A stretch of DNA of 64,000 bases. Source: Clostridia bacterium (GTDB lineage: Bacteria; Bacillota; Clostridia; Lachnospirales; Lachnospiraceae). The stretch covers positions 167,855 through 231,854 of the forward strand of contig CAJTEN010000005.1 of assembly GCA_910575245.1 (NCBI GenBank), in the 5' to 3' direction. A program made the position numbers and the translations under genes. Shown piece after piece: positions 9,165-18,364 of this stretch; position 1 is the stretch's first letter; each line of letters begins with the position of its first letter. Below the pieces are notes generated by a model. The model searched no databases and was not told the DNA's origin. It was given only the letters and a program-made list of their open reading frames with translations.

Positions 9165-10344
9165 TATGGAGGCCAGACACATTATCGAGGCGCTGCGTTC
9201 AGGCGTTCCGTCCCGTGCCGTGGGACAGTATTTTTCGGAGGCGCGTCCTAAAGTGATCAGAGAGATTTCCGGCCGTCTGGACATGGTGTGCGAGCAGGGG
9301 AAGTCGAATGGAATGATTATCAGCGGGAAATACGGAGAAGGTAAGACGCATCTTTTGAACACCGTATTTAACCTGGCGCATTCCAATAATATGGTGGTTT
9401 CTTATCTGTCGCTCAGCAAGGAAACGCCGATGGATAAATTGTATCTTGTTTATCAGAAACTGGTTCAGAATACTTATCTGCCCAAAAGGCAGCAGCCGGG
9501 GTTTATGCACGAACTGGAGAAGATCTCCGCGAACAGCCCTGTGGCGAATGAGATGCTTCTGTATGCAGCCAAGCAGCTGGAGACAGACAAGCTGTACTAT
9601 TTGTTCCGCTCTTATCTGAATACGGAGGATTCGGACGAGAAATTCCTGCTGCAGGCAGATTTGGAGGGCGATTTTATTGCGAATGTTCCCCTGAAAAAGA
9701 TCTACAGGCGTATTTTTAACCAGCCTGTGAAATACAATGTGAACTTCACGAAAACGAAACACTGCAAAGATTACTTTGCATTTATGAGCCATCTGTTTAC
9801 GCAGATGGGATATCATGGATGGGCGGTTCTGATTGATGAGACGGAGCTGATGGGACGTCTGGGAAAGAAAGCCCGGTTGAACGCATACCGGAATATGGCG
9901 AATTTCCTGCTTCCTGACAGGTGTCCGGAATCGACCTTCAGCATTTTTGCCCTTAGTGCGTCTTATGCGGAGGATGTGATTGAGGCGAAGCATGAGTATG
10001 AAAATCTTGCGCTGATCTATCCGGAAGAGCAGGAGCCTGCACGTACGGTTTTAGACCTTCTTTCAAGGGCGCCGCAGCTTCTGCCTCTGACGAAGGAAGA
10101 GATTTATGAGGTTTTGTATAAAATACAGGATTTTCACGGAAGAGCTTATGAGTGGACGCCGAATCTGTCTGTTGATTCGCTGGAGGAGGTGACGCAGGCT
10201 GGCGGTTATCTGCTGCGGACGAAGATACGGGCTGCCATCGAATTCCTGGATCAGCTCTACCAGTACGGTAAGGCTGGTAAGACTACGGTCAACGAACTGG
10301 GCGAGGAAGTCTATACGGAGGATGTGCCGGCGATCCAAGAGTAG
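9157..10344 (+). CDS. BrxC/BrxD-like (DUF2791) P-loop ATPase
   Basis: 395 aa. The N-terminal SGVPSRAVGQYFSEARP (15-31) and Walker A GKYGEGKTHLL (57-67) are typical of DUF2791 ATPases, and Walker B AVLIDETELM (223-232) has an intact Asp-Glu pair. The C-terminal third is helical (about 290-390). AGGAGGTG precedes the ATG inside the end of the previous ATPase. In known BREX systems such ATPases act with a helicase or with a methylase and alkaline-phosphatase-like protein; here only a helicase and a 258-aa partner are nearby, with no PglX, PglZ or BrxL. Either a reduced BREX-like module or a different system using the same ATPase fold. Confidence 0.8.
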   Translation: MYDMEARHIIEALRSGVPSRAVGQYFSEARPKVIREISGRLDMVCEQGKSNGMIISGKYGEGKTHLLNTVFNLAHSNNMVVSYLSLSKETPMDKLYLVYQKLVQNTYLPKRQQPGFMHELEKISANSPVANEMLLYAAKQLETDKLYYLFRSYLNTEDSDEKFLLQADLEGDFIANVPLKKIYRRIFNQPVKYNVNFTKTKHCKDYFAFMSHLFTQMGYHGWAVLIDETELMGRLGKKARLNAYRNMANFLLPDRCPESTFSIFALSASYAEDVIEAKHEYENLALIYPEEQEPARTVLDLLSRAPQLLPLTKEEIYEVLYKIQDFHGRAYEWTPNLSVDSLEEVTQAGGYLLRTKIRAAIEFLDQLYQYGKAGKTTVNELGEEVYTEDVPAIQE

Positions 10345-10404
10345 TCTGGAAAACGTGAAAGGGAAAGGCTGTAAAGTCTATAGGGTGAATTGTAGAAGGA
10401 CAGG

Positions 10405-10737
10405 GTAACAGTTCAGACAGGTCTGCGCATTTACAGCGCTGACCATGTCAAAGTGTATAGCATGAAAGTATCCGGACTATCGCGAAGCGATTTAGGATGT
10501 CCGGATACATGTAATAGTGAAGGTATCTGAACCAATGTCATTAAGTTAAGCCGGACGCGCCTGACATGATAGGAATCTCCTAAGGACGCGCTTTCGCTCA
10601 GTTCCAAACGCAGCGGTACTAAATTCGTGAAAAACCTCATTAAGTACCGGCGTTAGGGGGTGGCCCTCAGGAGAATCCTATCATATCAGACACTGTGTAT
10701 AGACTTAACTAAATGACATTGGTATCTGAACTGTTAC
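10405..10737. repeat. Repeat family B-like copy, interrupted by a 189-bp element
   Basis: Bounded by GTAACAGTTCAG on the left and its near complement CTGAACTGTTAC on the right, the end signature of the family-B repeats (see 57689 and 51153). The interior differs from those copies but contains its own hairpins (ATCCGGAC...GTCCGGAT near 10469-10505). The 189-bp repeat A is inserted just inside the right end. Confidence 0.6.
10533..10721. mobile_element. 189-bp MITE-like repeat A, copy 1
   Basis: Imperfect terminal inverted repeats begin CAATGTCATTAAGTTAAG and end with its near complement. A second pair of inner inverted arms (GATAGGAATCTCC versus GGAGAATCCTATC) allows the whole unit to fold on itself. 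It is flanked by a perfect 10-bp direct duplication GTATCTGAAC (10523-10532 and 10722-10731). There is no coding capacity. Other copies are at 51169, 54603 and 63053. Confidence 0.88.
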
Positions 10738-10740
10738 AGG

Positions 10741-10780
10741 ACAGGGCAGCGGCCGTATGGCAGCTGCCCTGTTCTCCTGT
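10741..10780 (+). terminator. Putative terminator after the ATPase cluster
   Basis: Perfect 10-bp stem ACAGGGCAGC / GCTGCCCTGT with a 12-base loop (10741-10772). The sequence after it, TCTCCTGT, is only moderately T-rich, so termination may be weak. It is about 400 bp downstream of the last ATPase because repeats have been inserted in between. The rest of 10773-11008 shows no gene. Confidence 0.45.
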
Positions 10781-11008
10781 CCCACGGTACCAGTACTGGG
10801 GATAAGAAGAGGCTCGTGGAACAATTCCGGGTGTAACCTGAAAAAGGAAAGCGGCAAAGCCCATGGATTGTACCCAGGAAATCAGAGATAATTGAAAATC
10901 CAGAATATTACGGGTTGAAATATCATAATTTTACGGATTATAATAATAGCAGACCCGGAAAGAGTGGCATCTGAACTGTGGATAGCCTGGTGAAAGGAGC
11001 TTGATCGA

Positions 11009-11877
11009 ATGCAGGAAGCTGTTGCGAAGCATGAAGAGGTTGTATATTCCAAATATGAACTGGTGCGTGTAGTCAATCATGACCGGGAAAGCAGTATTGC
11101 AGGCAAGCTTGCTTTTTTAAATCATTGGCATGAAGAACTGGAGATTACTTATAATATAAATGGAAGGGGATTATATTATATAGATGGCTGTCGGATTCAG
11201 GGAGAAACCGGTAGGCTGATTGTGATCAATCAGAGAGTGTCCACAGAATAGAGCCGGATTTTTCCTCAATGGGCGATGGTATTCATGCAGTTACCGTGCT
11301 GCTGCATCCGAAGTTCCTTGAAGAGAATTTTCCGAAATATAAGGAATTCTTGTTTGCCAATGATAAGCGGCAGACGCGCACGGAGATACAGGACATCATG
11401 ATGAAGCTTTCAGAATGCGGACTGCGGGAAGAGATCCGTCCTCATGAGTATCCTTTTTATGTGAAAGGGCTTCTGTTGCAGCTTCTGTACTATATGCAGG
11501 AAGAGGGAATGATCCGGAGGGATGAGGCGTTCAGTACGGAGCAGTGTGCCAGTATCGCGAATCTGAAGAAGATATTATCCTATGTGGAGGAGCATTACAG
11601 TGAGCCGATCTTTCAGGCGGACGTGGCCGAGCGATTTCACTTCACCCAGCAGTATTTCTCAAGATACTTTAAGAAGAATACCGGAATTACCTTCACGGAG
11701 TATGTGATGCGTTATCGGATCCAGCAGGCGAGAAAGAGCCTGGTAGAGAGTGATAAGCGGATCCTGGATATTGCTTTGGAGAATGGATTTACCGATGAGC
11801 GGCGGTTTATTACCACATTCAAAAAGTTCTATCAGGAAACGCCTTTCCAGTACCGGAAAAAACTGATTTCTTCGTGA
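11009..11877 (+). pseudogene. AraC-family transcriptional regulator, frameshifted
   Basis: Two reading frames form one AraC protein. The first (11009-11251) is the N-terminal cupin-type ligand domain, with FLNHWHEELEITY and YYIDG. The second carries the rest of the domain and a C-terminal double helix-turn-helix with FHFTQQYFSRYFKKNTGITF and NGFTDERRFITTFKKFY. Near 11230-11233 one missing base shifts the frame; in the other frame the text continues ESVHRIEPDFSSMGDG, joining smoothly to the second part. AAAGGAG precedes the first ATG. It presumably once controlled the transporter and esterase genes that follow. Loss of function or a sequencing error are both possible. Confidence 0.85.
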
Positions 11878-12043
11878 ATCTGTACAAAAATCCTGCCAGA
11901 GTAGAGATGTGGATGCATAAAATGAAAGAAGGAAAAGAGCAAAAAGATAAAAAATAGTAATTTTTGTACAATAGACGGCAAGCGATGCAGGTTCTTCTTG
12001 TTTATAATATTTTTATAAATAATATTGCAATACTTTATAAAAA

Positions 12044-13330
12044 ATGTGTGAGGGTGCCATGGCAAGTTCCTTTCTGACAGCCTACTATACGGATACCGTA
12101 GGGCTGGCGGCACTGGCGGTGGGCACGATGATGCTGGTTGCCCGTATCTTTGATGGTGTGACTGATCTGGTCATGGGAGCCATTGTCGACAAGACGAAAA
12201 GTAAATATGGGAAGGCACGTCCGTGGGTTCTCTGGACGGCGCCGTTTATGTGTATCGGACTGATTGCCATGTTTTCTGTCCCGCAAGGCTTAAGTCAGTC
12301 CCAGGGTCTTATCTACGCTTATATTTCTTACATATTCATGAACTGTATCGTGTATACGGCTAACAACCTGCCTTATAATGCGCTGTTGTCCCGTATGACA
12401 TTGAATGTACAGGACCGTGCACAGACAGCTTCACTGCGGTTTATCATGACGCAGATCACTTCGATGATTATCAGCGCGGTTACCGCGAATCTGGTGATGA
12501 CATTGGGCTGGTTCTGGTTGTCTGTAATCTACGGCATCATCGAGATGATTATGTTGTTAGCCTGCTTTGTAGGATGTAAAGAGCATGTCGGGGAGGACTC
12601 TGGCAGCGGTAATATCAAGGTGGAGAATGTACCGCTGAAGACCGCTCTTCCGGCACTTATGAAGAACCAGTATTTCTTCCTGCAGGCGCTGCTGTTCCTG
12701 TTTTTGTATATCAATACCGTCTGCATCGGCGCTATGGGTGTATATTTCTGTATCAATGTTTTGGGAAGCATGGCGGTTTTTACTTTCATGTCCATGGCAC
12801 AGACGATCCCGGCTGTTATTGCCAATCTGGTGAATCCGTCTCTGGTGAAGAAATTCGGAAAGCGCAAGGTTATGATGATCGGCAGCGTACTTATGATCGT
12901 CGGCAGCTGCGTGATCGGGCTGGCTGGTACAAGCGTACCGATGATTATTGTCGGCATTGCGATCAAGGGATTTGGTACCGGACCTATCATGTCGGGTGTG
13001 TTTGCCATGACGGCCGATGTTGTTGACTATGGCGAGTGGAAGACCGGCGTCCGTTCGGAAGGTCTGGTAAACAGCTGTACTTCTTTCGGTATGAAGGTCG
13101 GTATCGGCATAGGTTCTGCGGCATGTACATGGATCCTGGCGTTCGGCGGCTATCTGGAAGGGGCGGACGTAGCTATGCAGCCTGCATCCGCAATCAGTGC
13201 GATCCGTTTTGGATATGGTTATTTTGGAGCGATTATGGCAGCGGTTTGTCTGTTGCTTGTCTTCCTGCTGAACATTGATAAGAATATCGATAAGATTCAG
13301 GCTGACCTGCAGGCAAAGCATAATGCATGA
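12044..13330 (+). CDS. GPH-family sugar:cation symporter, N-terminus apparently truncated
   Basis: 428 aa, about eleven membrane segments, glycoside-pentoside-hexuronide family: conserved ARIFDGVTDLVMG (about residues 32-44) followed by DKTKSKYGKARPW. Family members usually start 15-25 residues earlier with a GYGLGD-like first helix. Here the frame has a stop at 12038-12040, the ATG has no Shine-Dalgarno site, and the sequence begins mid-motif (CEGAMASSFLTAYYTD). A small deletion of the original start is likely, so the protein may be poorly made. The gene lies between a frameshifted AraC regulator and an esterase, suggesting a decaying glycoside-use locus. Confidence 0.8.
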   Translation: MCEGAMASSFLTAYYTDTVGLAALAVGTMMLVARIFDGVTDLVMGAIVDKTKSKYGKARPWVLWTAPFMCIGLIAMFSVPQGLSQSQGLIYAYISYIFMNCIVYTANNLPYNALLSRMTLNVQDRAQTASLRFIMTQITSMIISAVTANLVMTLGWFWLSVIYGIIEMIMLLACFVGCKEHVGEDSGSGNIKVENVPLKTALPALMKNQYFFLQALLFLFLYINTVCIGAMGVYFCINVLGSMAVFTFMSMAQTIPAVIANLVNPSLVKKFGKRKVMMIGSVLMIVGSCVIGLAGTSVPMIIVGIAIKGFGTGPIMSGVFAMTADVVDYGEWKTGVRSEGLVNSCTSFGMKVGIGIGSAACTWILAFGGYLEGADVAMQPASAISAIRFGYGYFGAIMAAVCLLLVFLLNIDKNIDKIQADLQAKHNA

Positions 13331-13429
13331 TGAAATGACTGGCGGATGCCGTCGGCCTGCCGCGGGGCTTAAGAGTACAAGGCAGATTTTGCCGTCAGGC
13401 ATCTGCGCTTTTGAATAGGAGGATGACCA

Positions 13430-14320
13430 ATGTCTCAGGCAAGTGATATGGTAAGGACTGAATTTAAGAAAGGTGACGATATCCGGGATGCAGGGTTGAC
13501 AACTCCCGAGGATATCATACGGTATGATGATATTGTCTATGGGGAAGATCCCAAATGGCAGTCGCTGGATGTATACCGTCCGAAGAGTGCGGAGGGAAAG
13601 AAGCTTCCGGTGATCGTCAGTGTGCACGGCGGCGGCTGGGTATACGGGGATAAGGAACGTTACCAGTTCTATTGCATGAATCTGGCACAGAGGGGATTCG
13701 CAGTAGTGAATTATACATACCGCCTTGCACCGGAGTATAAGTATCCCTCTTCTCTGGAAGATACCAACAGTGTATTTACATGGATTCTGGCACATGGTGG
13801 CGAGTACGGATTCGATACGGCACACATTTTCGGTGTCGGGGATTCCGCAGGTGGACATAATCTGGGGTTATATGCGGGGATTTGTACGAACCCTCAGTAT
13901 GCGGCCGGGTACGGATTTAAGACGCCGGAAGGATTTGCACCTACAGCGATTGGCCTGCACTGCGGAGCGTACAGGATCGAAATTGGGCAGGAAGGCAACA
14001 CGGATGATTTGACACAGCGCCTGATGGCGGATTTCCTGCCGGAGAAGGGTACGGAGAAAGAACTGGAGCTGATCGATGTGACGAAGCATATTACAGAGAA
14101 ATATCCGCCCACATTTTTCATGACCTGTCCGGGAGATTTCCTGAAGAACCAGGCGCCTCTTCTGGCAGAGCAGCTGGCGGAGAAGAATGTGCCGTTCATG
14201 TACCGCATGTATGGCAGTGGGCAGAAGCCGCTGGCTCACGTTTTTCACTGTGACATCAAGTCGGAGGATGCTAAGCTGTGCAATGATGAAGTGTGTGATT
14301 TCTTTAAGAGGTATCTATAA
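13430..14320 (+). CDS. Alpha/beta hydrolase, esterase/lipase family
   Basis: 296 aa with the hormone-sensitive-lipase type layout: oxyanion motif HGGGW (66-70), nucleophile elbow GDSAGG (137-142, Ser139), and a C-terminal block containing AHVFHCD that probably supplies the catalytic His. No signal peptide, so cytoplasmic. TAGGAGG is well placed before the ATG. The gap to the transporter is 99 bp. Such enzymes often remove acetyl or acyl groups from imported oligosaccharides, which fits the GPH transporter next door; the substrate is unknown. The coding sequence is intact, unlike its two upstream neighbours. Confidence 0.9.
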   Translation: MSQASDMVRTEFKKGDDIRDAGLTTPEDIIRYDDIVYGEDPKWQSLDVYRPKSAEGKKLPVIVSVHGGGWVYGDKERYQFYCMNLAQRGFAVVNYTYRLAPEYKYPSSLEDTNSVFTWILAHGGEYGFDTAHIFGVGDSAGGHNLGLYAGICTNPQYAAGYGFKTPEGFAPTAIGLHCGAYRIEIGQEGNTDDLTQRLMADFLPEKGTEKELELIDVTKHITEKYPPTFFMTCPGDFLKNQAPLLAEQLAEKNVPFMYRMYGSGQKPLAHVFHCDIKSEDAKLCNDEVCDFFKRYL

Positions 14321-14388
14321 TAGATAAGTTATAGTAACAGTTCGGGAAGGGTGCAATAGTGCGAATGCCTGAATTGCTATGGCGAAGT

Positions 14389-14427
14389 AAGCCGCAGATT
14401 GTCAGAAACTGATGCTGCGGCTTTTTT
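14389..14427 (+). terminator. Rho-independent terminator after esterase
   Basis: Stem AAGCCGCAG / CTGCGGCTT (9 bp) with a 17-base loop, followed by TTTTT. Confidence 0.85.
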
Positions 14428-14797
14428 GCATATATGGGAAACACCAGATCTGCCGTTATCTTGCCGGACAGGCGGCGGTACGGACAGGTGCCACAGTAGT
14501 CTGTACCCGGAGGATTCCATGTGGACGATGCGACACAGGAGCAGATTCGAGAAGTAATGGAAGCAGTGAAAAAGCTGGCTGAAGCAATTTAAGATACTGT
14601 GATTAGGATCCTCTGTATAGTCATGAAAATATCGGATTTGTTAAAGAATTTCGGGGAGACAGGGCAGAACCATTGCCACGGTAAAGGCAAGGTTTGAGAA
14701 GAACTTGTCGTAAACGGGTAAAGAATAAAAACAGACATGGATAACAGCGAGAAATCCTCTCCCATTGGAAGAGAACGAAAGCTTCATAAATGCAGTG
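14428..14797. other. Intergenic stretch with a short coding relic
   Basis: No complete gene is seen. At 14500-14592 a frame reads SVPGGFHVDDATQEQIREV and continues helix-like for 13 residues to a stop. It looks like the last 30 residues of a lost gene, perhaps a fold-type I aminotransferase tail, but it is too short to assign. Nothing else is recognisable up to the promoter at 14798. Confidence 0.35.
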
Positions 14798-14826
14798 TTG
14801 AACGTTACTGAAAATCAGGATATACT
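14798..14826 (+). promoter_or_regulatory. Promoter of the AAA/PD-(D/E)XK gene
   Basis: TTGAAC at 14798-14803, a 17-base spacer and TATACT at 14821-14826, about 60 bp upstream of the start codon at 14887. Confidence 0.7.
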
Positions 14827-14886
14827 AAAAACAGTAAGAACCTGTTGCAACGAATAACGGACAAACTGTAAAAAGGAGAGAAACGT

Positions 14887-16458
14887 ATGGGCCTTTATTT
14901 AAATCCCGGGAATCTGGAATTTGGCCGTGCACTGGCGGAGAATATTTATGTAGATAAGTCTGAACTGATTCATTATACAAATGACAGAGTCAATAAAGAA
15001 ATGCGGTTTATGTGCGTCAGCCGTCCGCGGCGTTTTGGAAAGTCCATGGCGGCCAATATGCTTACGGCATATTACAGCAGAGGATGTGATTCCGGACAGC
15101 TTTTTGCGGGGTTGAAAATTGAAAAGGATGCGTCCTTTGAGACGCATTTGAATAAACATGATGTGATTCGGTTGGATGTGCAGAGATTTTTGTATAAAGA
15201 AGCCGACCTGGACTTTTTTATAGATAAAATACAGGAAGCTGTCTTAGAGGAACTTAAGGGAGAGTATGGATCTTATTTCGAACAGGAACTGCATGAATTG
15301 CCTGAGGCGTTGAGTAGAATTTATGCTCATACAGGAACAGGATTCATTTTTATCATAGATGAATGGGACTGCGCCTTCAGACTGGCAAAAGGCAGGGTGG
15401 AGATTCAGCGGCAGTATCTTGATTTCCTGCGATGGATGTTCAAGGGGGCGGAATATGCAGAATTGGTGTATATGACAGGGATTCTTCCCATCAGGAAATA
15501 CGGGGATCATTCCGCTATCAATATTTTCAGAGAATATTCCATGCTGAATCCGGGGCGTATGGCACCGTATTACGGATTTACGCAGGAAGAAGTAAGGACA
15601 CTTTGTGAAGAAAATGGTATAGACTATTCGGAGACAGAGAAATGGTACGACGGATATTTGTTGGGCGGCATACACATTTATAATCCTCTGTCGGTAGTTG
15701 AACTTATGGACAACGAGGAGTTTCAGAGTTATTGGACCGGCACGGAGACCTACGAGGCCTTGAAGGTTTATATTGACTTGAATTTTGACGGGTTGAAAGA
15801 ATCGGTTATCGATATGATCAGCAACGGCAGGTGCCGAATTGATACCTCCACTGCCCAGAATGATATGACAACATTCAAGACCAGGGATGATGTGCTCACA
15901 CTTTTGATTCATCTGGGTTATTTGACTTATGATAAGCAGACAAAGGAAGTCTTCATTCCGAATCAGGAGATAGCGCAGGAATTCGTGAGAGCAGTGAAGA
16001 CTGGCGGATGGGAGGGTTTGATTCAGGCTTTGGAAGAATCCGAAGAGTTGCTTCGTAATACTTGGGAGATGAATGGTGATGCTGTTGTCGCAGCTGTTTC
16101 CAGGATTCATGACAGGACTACATCGATTCTAAAGTATAATGATGAGAAGTCCTTGAAGTGTGCGGTTCTTATGGCTTATTACAGTGCACAGGCATATTAT
16201 ATGCATCCGGTTCTGGAAATGCCTTCGGGAAAGGGGTTCGCCGATGTGGTGTATCTTCCAAGACGTGATGTGGCAAGACCGGCTATCGTGGTGGAACTCA
16301 AATGGAAAGGGACAGCTGAGGGAGCGGTTTCGCAGATTAAAAGGAGAGAGTATGCTTCGTGGATTGAAAATTACACAGGGGATATTCTGCTGGTAGGAAT
16401 TGATTACGATGGGGAGAAAGAGCATAGCTGCCTGATTGAGAAATATCATAAAAGCTAG
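14887..16458 (+). CDS. AAA-ATPase-like / PD-(D/E)XK nuclease-like protein (DUF1703 type)
   Basis: 523 aa. The N-terminal AAA-ATPase-like domain contains YVDKS (21-25) and a P-loop variant SRPRRFGKSM (45-54). The C-terminal PD-(D/E)XK-like domain contains FADVVYLPRR (Asp at about 453) and VVELKW (Glu470, Lys472). This two-domain family is widespread and often multicopy in gut Bacteroidetes and Clostridia. A role in nucleic-acid processing or defence is suspected for it but its biochemistry is poorly known. AAAAGGAGAG precedes the ATG, and it has its own promoter, so it is a single-gene unit. All expected catalytic residues are present. Confidence 0.85.
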   Translation: MGLYLNPGNLEFGRALAENIYVDKSELIHYTNDRVNKEMRFMCVSRPRRFGKSMAANMLTAYYSRGCDSGQLFAGLKIEKDASFETHLNKHDVIRLDVQRFLYKEADLDFFIDKIQEAVLEELKGEYGSYFEQELHELPEALSRIYAHTGTGFIFIIDEWDCAFRLAKGRVEIQRQYLDFLRWMFKGAEYAELVYMTGILPIRKYGDHSAINIFREYSMLNPGRMAPYYGFTQEEVRTLCEENGIDYSETEKWYDGYLLGGIHIYNPLSVVELMDNEEFQSYWTGTETYEALKVYIDLNFDGLKESVIDMISNGRCRIDTSTAQNDMTTFKTRDDVLTLLIHLGYLTYDKQTKEVFIPNQEIAQEFVRAVKTGGWEGLIQALEESEELLRNTWEMNGDAVVAAVSRIHDRTTSILKYNDEKSLKCAVLMAYYSAQAYYMHPVLEMPSGKGFADVVYLPRRDVARPAIVVELKWKGTAEGAVSQIKRREYASWIENYTGDILLVGIDYDGEKEHSCLIEKYHKS

Positions 16459-16776
16459 TATAATCCACGAGAATTACCGAGCCCTTACACGCAGGATAAA
16501 TTTTCATATGCAAGGAAGCTGAATGAGGCGATGCCGGTAGCATCGTCGATTGAAGCTGACGCGGCTTAAAGAGGCTGCTTCGCAATGGGACGGATAGGTG
16601 TTACCTGAGGAGAACCTGTGCAAATATGGATGCGCACGCTTTTGTTTACATCATAACGAGGAAATGATAATATATAGAAGGTGTTTTTTTGCTTCGCGGT
16701 ACAATATCTTTAAGAGGTTTTACATGGCGATAAGATACTTGGGATCACTTTTAAGTGGAAATTGAGGTGGGATATC
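16459..16776. other. Intergenic region, nothing recognised
   Basis: 318 bases without a supported gene, RNA or strong terminator. Short inverted segments occur but none is convincing. The last part contains TTGAGGTGGG, the ribosome site of prmA. Confidence 0.4.
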
Positions 16777-17808
16777 ATGAAATGGATGAAATTCAGAATT
16801 AAGACAATTACAGATGCAGAGGATATTATTATCAGTACGCTCTATGACATAGGACTGGAAGGGGCGCAGATCGAAGACAAGATTCCGCTTACCGCCCTGG
16901 AGAAGGAGCAGATGTTTGTGGATATTCTGCCGGACGGGCCGGAGGATGACGGCATAGCGTACCTGAGCTTTTTTGTAGAGGAGAAAGAGGACGGGAGCCT
17001 GGAAGTGAACGGTATGCCTACGGACCAGGATACCATCATCGGCCAGATTGAGCAGGAACTGGAAGAGTTACGTCTCTTTATGGAAATTGGAGAGGGTACC
17101 ATTTCGGTGAGTGAGACGGAAGATATCGACTGGATCAACAACTGGAAGCAGTATTTTCACCAGTTCTATATCGATGACCTGCTTGTAATCCCTTCCTGGG
17201 AGGAAGTGAAGGCGGAGGATAAGGATAAGAAAATACTGCATATTGATCCGGGCACGGCTTTTGGCACGGGAATGCATGAGACGACACAGCTGTGCATCCG
17301 GCAGATTAAGAAATATCTGACGCCTGAGACAGAGCTTCTTGATGTGGGTACAGGCAGCGGCATTCTTGCCATTCTTGCCCTTATGTATGGCGCGAAGCAT
17401 GCAGTCGGTACGGATTTAGATCCCTGTGCGGTGGAAGCGGTGGCGCAGAATATGGAATCCAACGGTATTGCAGAGGAGTCTTTCCGGTTGATGATCGGTA
17501 ATATCATCACAGATAAGGAAGTGCAGGATCAGGTAGGGTATGAGTGCTATGATATTGTGGTTGCCAATATCCTGGCAGACGTACTGGTGCCGCTCACACC
17601 GGTCATTACCCATCAGATGAAAAAGGGCGGTATTTATATTACATCGGGTATCATCGATACGAAAGAGCAGGTAGTCAGGGAGGCCGTGGAGGCGGCGGGG
17701 CTTCAGATACTGGAGGCCACATATCAGGGAGAGTGGGTCTCGGTCACTGCCCGCAAGCCGGATACCTGTGCTTGTGCCGATGAAGATACGGGCACCTGTA
17801 AAATATAA
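16777..17808 (+). CDS. prmA: Ribosomal protein L11 methyltransferase
   Basis: SAM-dependent enzyme that trimethylates ribosomal protein L11, 343 aa. It has an N-terminal substrate-recognition domain and a class I methyltransferase domain with LDVGTGSGILAILAL (motif I, from about residue 187), GTDLDPCAVEAV and the NPPF-like VANILADVLVPL. The start is ATG 16777, which has GAGGTGGG upstream; a longer TTG start would overlap that site. It begins a run prmA-vanZ-rsmE, all involved in or next to translation genes, spaced 10-30 bp apart. Confidence 0.95.
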   Translation: MKWMKFRIKTITDAEDIIISTLYDIGLEGAQIEDKIPLTALEKEQMFVDILPDGPEDDGIAYLSFFVEEKEDGSLEVNGMPTDQDTIIGQIEQELEELRLFMEIGEGTISVSETEDIDWINNWKQYFHQFYIDDLLVIPSWEEVKAEDKDKKILHIDPGTAFGTGMHETTQLCIRQIKKYLTPETELLDVGTGSGILAILALMYGAKHAVGTDLDPCAVEAVAQNMESNGIAEESFRLMIGNIITDKEVQDQVGYECYDIVVANILADVLVPLTPVITHQMKKGGIYITSGIIDTKEQVVREAVEAAGLQILEATYQGEWVSVTARKPDTCACADEDTGTCKI

Positions 17809-17818
17809 GAGGTGTGGA

Positions 17819-18337
17819 ATGAATAAGATAAGGAGTGCGCAGATCAGGAGTCATGTGGCAGGAATTCTGGCGGTGATGTGGATGGCTGTCATTTTTACTT
17901 TTTCTGCACAGACGAGGGAAGAATCCAGCACGGTCAGTGAGAGCTTCAGCGACCGTCTGGTTAACGCGACAGGGCTGCTTTTTCATCTGCATATTGACGA
18001 GGAGAGACTGCGGGAGATAGCCAATGCGATGGAACATATTGTCCGGAAGGGAGCACATATGACGGAATATGCCATTCTGGCTGCTCTGCTGTATGTCTGG
18101 CTTGGCAGGTGGCGGCAGCAGCGTGTGCGCCGGTACGGCCTTGCCGTTATGCTGGCGGCAGTATATGCCTGCAGTGATGAAATTCATCAGCTCTTTGTAG
18201 AAGGACGGGCCGGTATGGTAAGCGATGTCCTTATCGACAGTGCGGGCGCTGTACTGGGGCTGGGGATTCTTATCCTGATCCAGAGCTTAATCGGATGGCT
18301 GTGGGAGAGGAAGAACAGGACACATGTGCACTCATAG
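17819..18337 (+). CDS. VanZ-like membrane protein
   Basis: 172 aa, with four hydrophobic segments: about 12-29, then three in the C-terminal 100 residues. The VanZ-type signature is the first helix followed by FTFSAQ, then HIVRKGAHMTEYAILAALL and YACSDEIHQLFVEGRAG. AAGAGGTG precedes ATG 17819, 10 bp after prmA, so it is in the same operon. VanZ gives low-level teicoplanin resistance in enterococci, but most chromosomal homologues have no known function. Nothing here implies resistance. Confidence 0.88.
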   Translation: MNKIRSAQIRSHVAGILAVMWMAVIFTFSAQTREESSTVSESFSDRLVNATGLLFHLHIDEERLREIANAMEHIVRKGAHMTEYAILAALLYVWLGRWRQQRVRRYGLAVMLAAVYACSDEIHQLFVEGRAGMVSDVLIDSAGAVLGLGILILIQSLIGWLWERKNRTHVHS

Positions 18338-18364
18338 CAAAGCGGCAGCGCCATAGGAGGAGTT

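Noticed and set aside
12557..13858. Long minus-strand frame (433 codons) opposite the GPH transporter and esterase
   Set aside because: It is the mirror of two well-supported genes, Cys/His/Arg-rich with no family character and no ribosome site.
14887..16458. The AAA/PD-(D/E)XK gene as a transposase supplying repeat A
   Set aside because: It has no terminal repeats of type A and no DDE motif; the family is not a known transposase.
17819..18337. VanZ as evidence of glycopeptide resistance
   Set aside because: No vanHAX or vanRS genes; chromosomal VanZ-like proteins are common in Clostridia.
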